Assembly (NCBI RefSeq): GCF_004348985.1
Contig: NZ_SMKW01000039.1
Span: 1 to 64,000 of the forward strand
Source: Saccharopolyspora elongata
GTDB taxonomy: Bacteria > Actinomycetota > Actinomycetes > Mycobacteriales > Pseudonocardiaceae
Length of the DNA stretch: 64,000 nt
Direction: 5' to 3'
The notes under the pieces are model-generated. The model was not told the DNA's origin, made no database searches, and was given only the letters and a program-made list of their open reading frames with translations. Position 1 is the stretch's first letter, and the number at the start of each line of letters is the position of its first letter. Below are positions 62,967 through 64,000 of this stretch, piece by piece. The translations under genes and the position numbers were made by a program.

Positions 62967-64000
62967 GACGGCTTGCACCTCTCCGGCATCTCCGAGGCCG
63001 GCAGCGGCAGGATCGGGATCGAGATGTTGAGCTTGGAGATCCCGACCGTGCCCGAGATCCGGCACAGGTAGAAGTTGAACCAGCTGCCGTAGCTGACGGT
63101 CCTGGTCAGCGCGTTGAGCCGCTCCGGGATGTTCTGCAGGTCGGCCTCCAGCTTCGGCTGCTCGGCGTTGAGGATGCCGGCGACCCGGTTCAGCTCGCCG
63201 ATGCTGCTCTGCAGCGGCGGCCGCGCCTCCTCCAGCATTCCGGCGGTGGTGTTGGAGAGCTCGCCGAGCGCGGCGACGGCCTCCCCCACCGGCTTCCGCT
63301 GCTCGGCGAATCCGCTGGTCAGCTGCTGCATCGAGGTGATCAGCTCGCCCAGCTGCGGGCCGCGCGCGTTGACGGTGGTCAGCACGGCGTTGAGGTTGTC
63401 GATGACCTGGCCGATCACCTCGTCCTTGCGGGCGATGGTGGACGTCAGCGACGCGGTGTGGGCGAGCAGGCTGTCCACCGTGCCCGCCTCGCCCTGCAGC
63501 ACCTGGACGATCTCGCCCGAGAGCTGGTTGACGTCCTGCGGCGAAAGCGCCTGGAACAGCGGCTTGAATCCGTTGAACAGCGCGGTGAGGTTCAGCGCCG
63601 GGTGGGTCCGCTCCAGCGGGATCTCGCCGCCCGGCGGCAGCACGTCCGCCGGATCGCGCAGCGCCGCGTCCAGCGCCAGGTAGCGCTGGCCGGCGAGGTT
63701 GCGGAACTTCACGGTCGCGGCGGCGTCGCGCGGGAGGCGCCGGCCGGCGTCGAGGTCGAAGCGGATCAGGGCGTGCTTGCCGTCGACGACCTCCAGCCCG
63801 GTCACCCGGCCCACCTTCACGCCCGCCATCCGCACGTCGTCGCCGACGTCCAGGCCGGAGGCGTCGGCGAACCGCGCGTGGTAGGAGTCGGCGGAGCCGG
63901 AGGTGGAGGCCGCGATGGTCATCGCGAGCACCCCGGTGAGCGTGATCGTGACCGCCGCGAAGATCAGCAGCTTGACCAGCGGCGCGGCTATCGACCTCAT
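62963..64000 (-). CDS. mceB: MCE-family protein, MceB position
   Basis: 345 residues. The ATG lies at the last bases of the window, so the gene appears complete but its ribosome site and the start of the operon lie outside. The anchor is LVKLLIFAAVTITLTGVLAM, the MCE domain YHARFADASGLDVGDDVRMA, then GVKVGRVTGLEVVDGK and FRNLAGQRYLAL, and the C-terminal YGSWFNFYLCRISG the MceB ending. The set B-C-D-E-F implies yrbEA, yrbEB and mceA upstream, beyond the right edge. Confidence 0.92.
   Translation of the reverse strand: MRSIAAPLVKLLIFAAVTITLTGVLAMTIAASTSGSADSYHARFADASGLDVGDDVRMAGVKVGRVTGLEVVDGKHALIRFDLDAGRRLPRDAAATVKFRNLAGQRYLALDAALRDPADVLPPGGEIPLERTHPALNLTALFNGFKPLFQALSPQDVNQLSGEIVQVLQGEAGTVDSLLAHTASLTSTIARKDEVIGQVIDNLNAVLTTVNARGPQLGELITSMQQLTSGFAEQRKPVGEAVAALGELSNTTAGMLEEARPPLQSSIGELNRVAGILNAEQPKLEADLQNIPERLNALTRTVSYGSWFNFYLCRISGTVGISKLNISIPILPLPASEMPERCKPS

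Overview
The window is 64 kb of very GC-rich DNA with strong G/C third-position bias and frequent GTG starts. It carries mycothiol-dependent isomerase-type enzymes, an mce operon, a LigD-type polymerase and YtrA-like GntR control of ABC genes. Together these point to a mycelial actinomycete of the order Pseudonocardiales. Saccharopolyspora is my best guess, but that is inference and no rRNA is present to confirm it. I saw no rRNA, tRNA, CRISPR array or intact insertion sequence.

Layout. 0-5 kb: a gluconate permease, two Tat-exported enzymes (amidohydrolase and beta-propeller lactonase) and a small DUF6506 protein. 5.2-8.4 kb: a two-ATPase ABC locus with its own YtrA-type GntR repressor and a palindromic operator. 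8.4-15.2 kb: an amino-sugar or glycan utilisation block, with a secreted GH5 enzyme divergent from a binding protein, two permeases and a GH20 hexosaminidase. 15.3-17.8 kb: a frameshifted membrane protein with a periplasmic-binding domain. 17.8-22.5 kb: the most unusual region, with a tiny secreted peptide, an acidic protein and a cassette. The cassette places a zinc-ribbon/HTH/repeat regulator divergent from a membrane-anchored protein, a 30-residue peptide ending in CPDHLWWQW and a third uncharacterised protein. A NUDIX gene overlaps the regulator tail to tail. 22.7-31 kb: a small regulator/membrane pair, an SRPBCC protein, a DHFR-like reductase, uvrA, a mycothiol-type isomerase, an MBL hydrolase and SnoaL-like proteins. 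31-43 kb: transporters, an alkylsulfatase-like enzyme, a LigD polymerase and an AraC regulator beside a deleted MFS gene. 43-49 kb: an orphan histidine kinase, two class A beta-lactamase-fold genes with a LysR gene, YdcF and IclR. 49-58.5 kb: a stand-alone dnaK, a CPBP protease divergent from a two-component system whose kinase is split by a TGA, a DUF2268 protease under a MerR-type promoter, an AbiEi/DUF559-like protein and a GT1 glycosyltransferase. 58.5-64 kb: mceF, E, D, C and B on the minus strand; mceA and the YrbE genes must lie beyond the right edge.

Two themes cut across the genes. First, a family of seven 39-50 bp palindromic repeats sits between genes. Its two best copies differ at paired positions on both arms, so the stem appears conserved. 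Second, the window holds several decaying or interrupted genes (positions about 15291-17803, 29085-29450, 35181-35738, 40152-41058, 48021-48284 and 53131-54507). The frameshift at 17075 and the TGA at 53476 could also be base-calling errors. All family names rest on motif recognition by eye and no database search was run.
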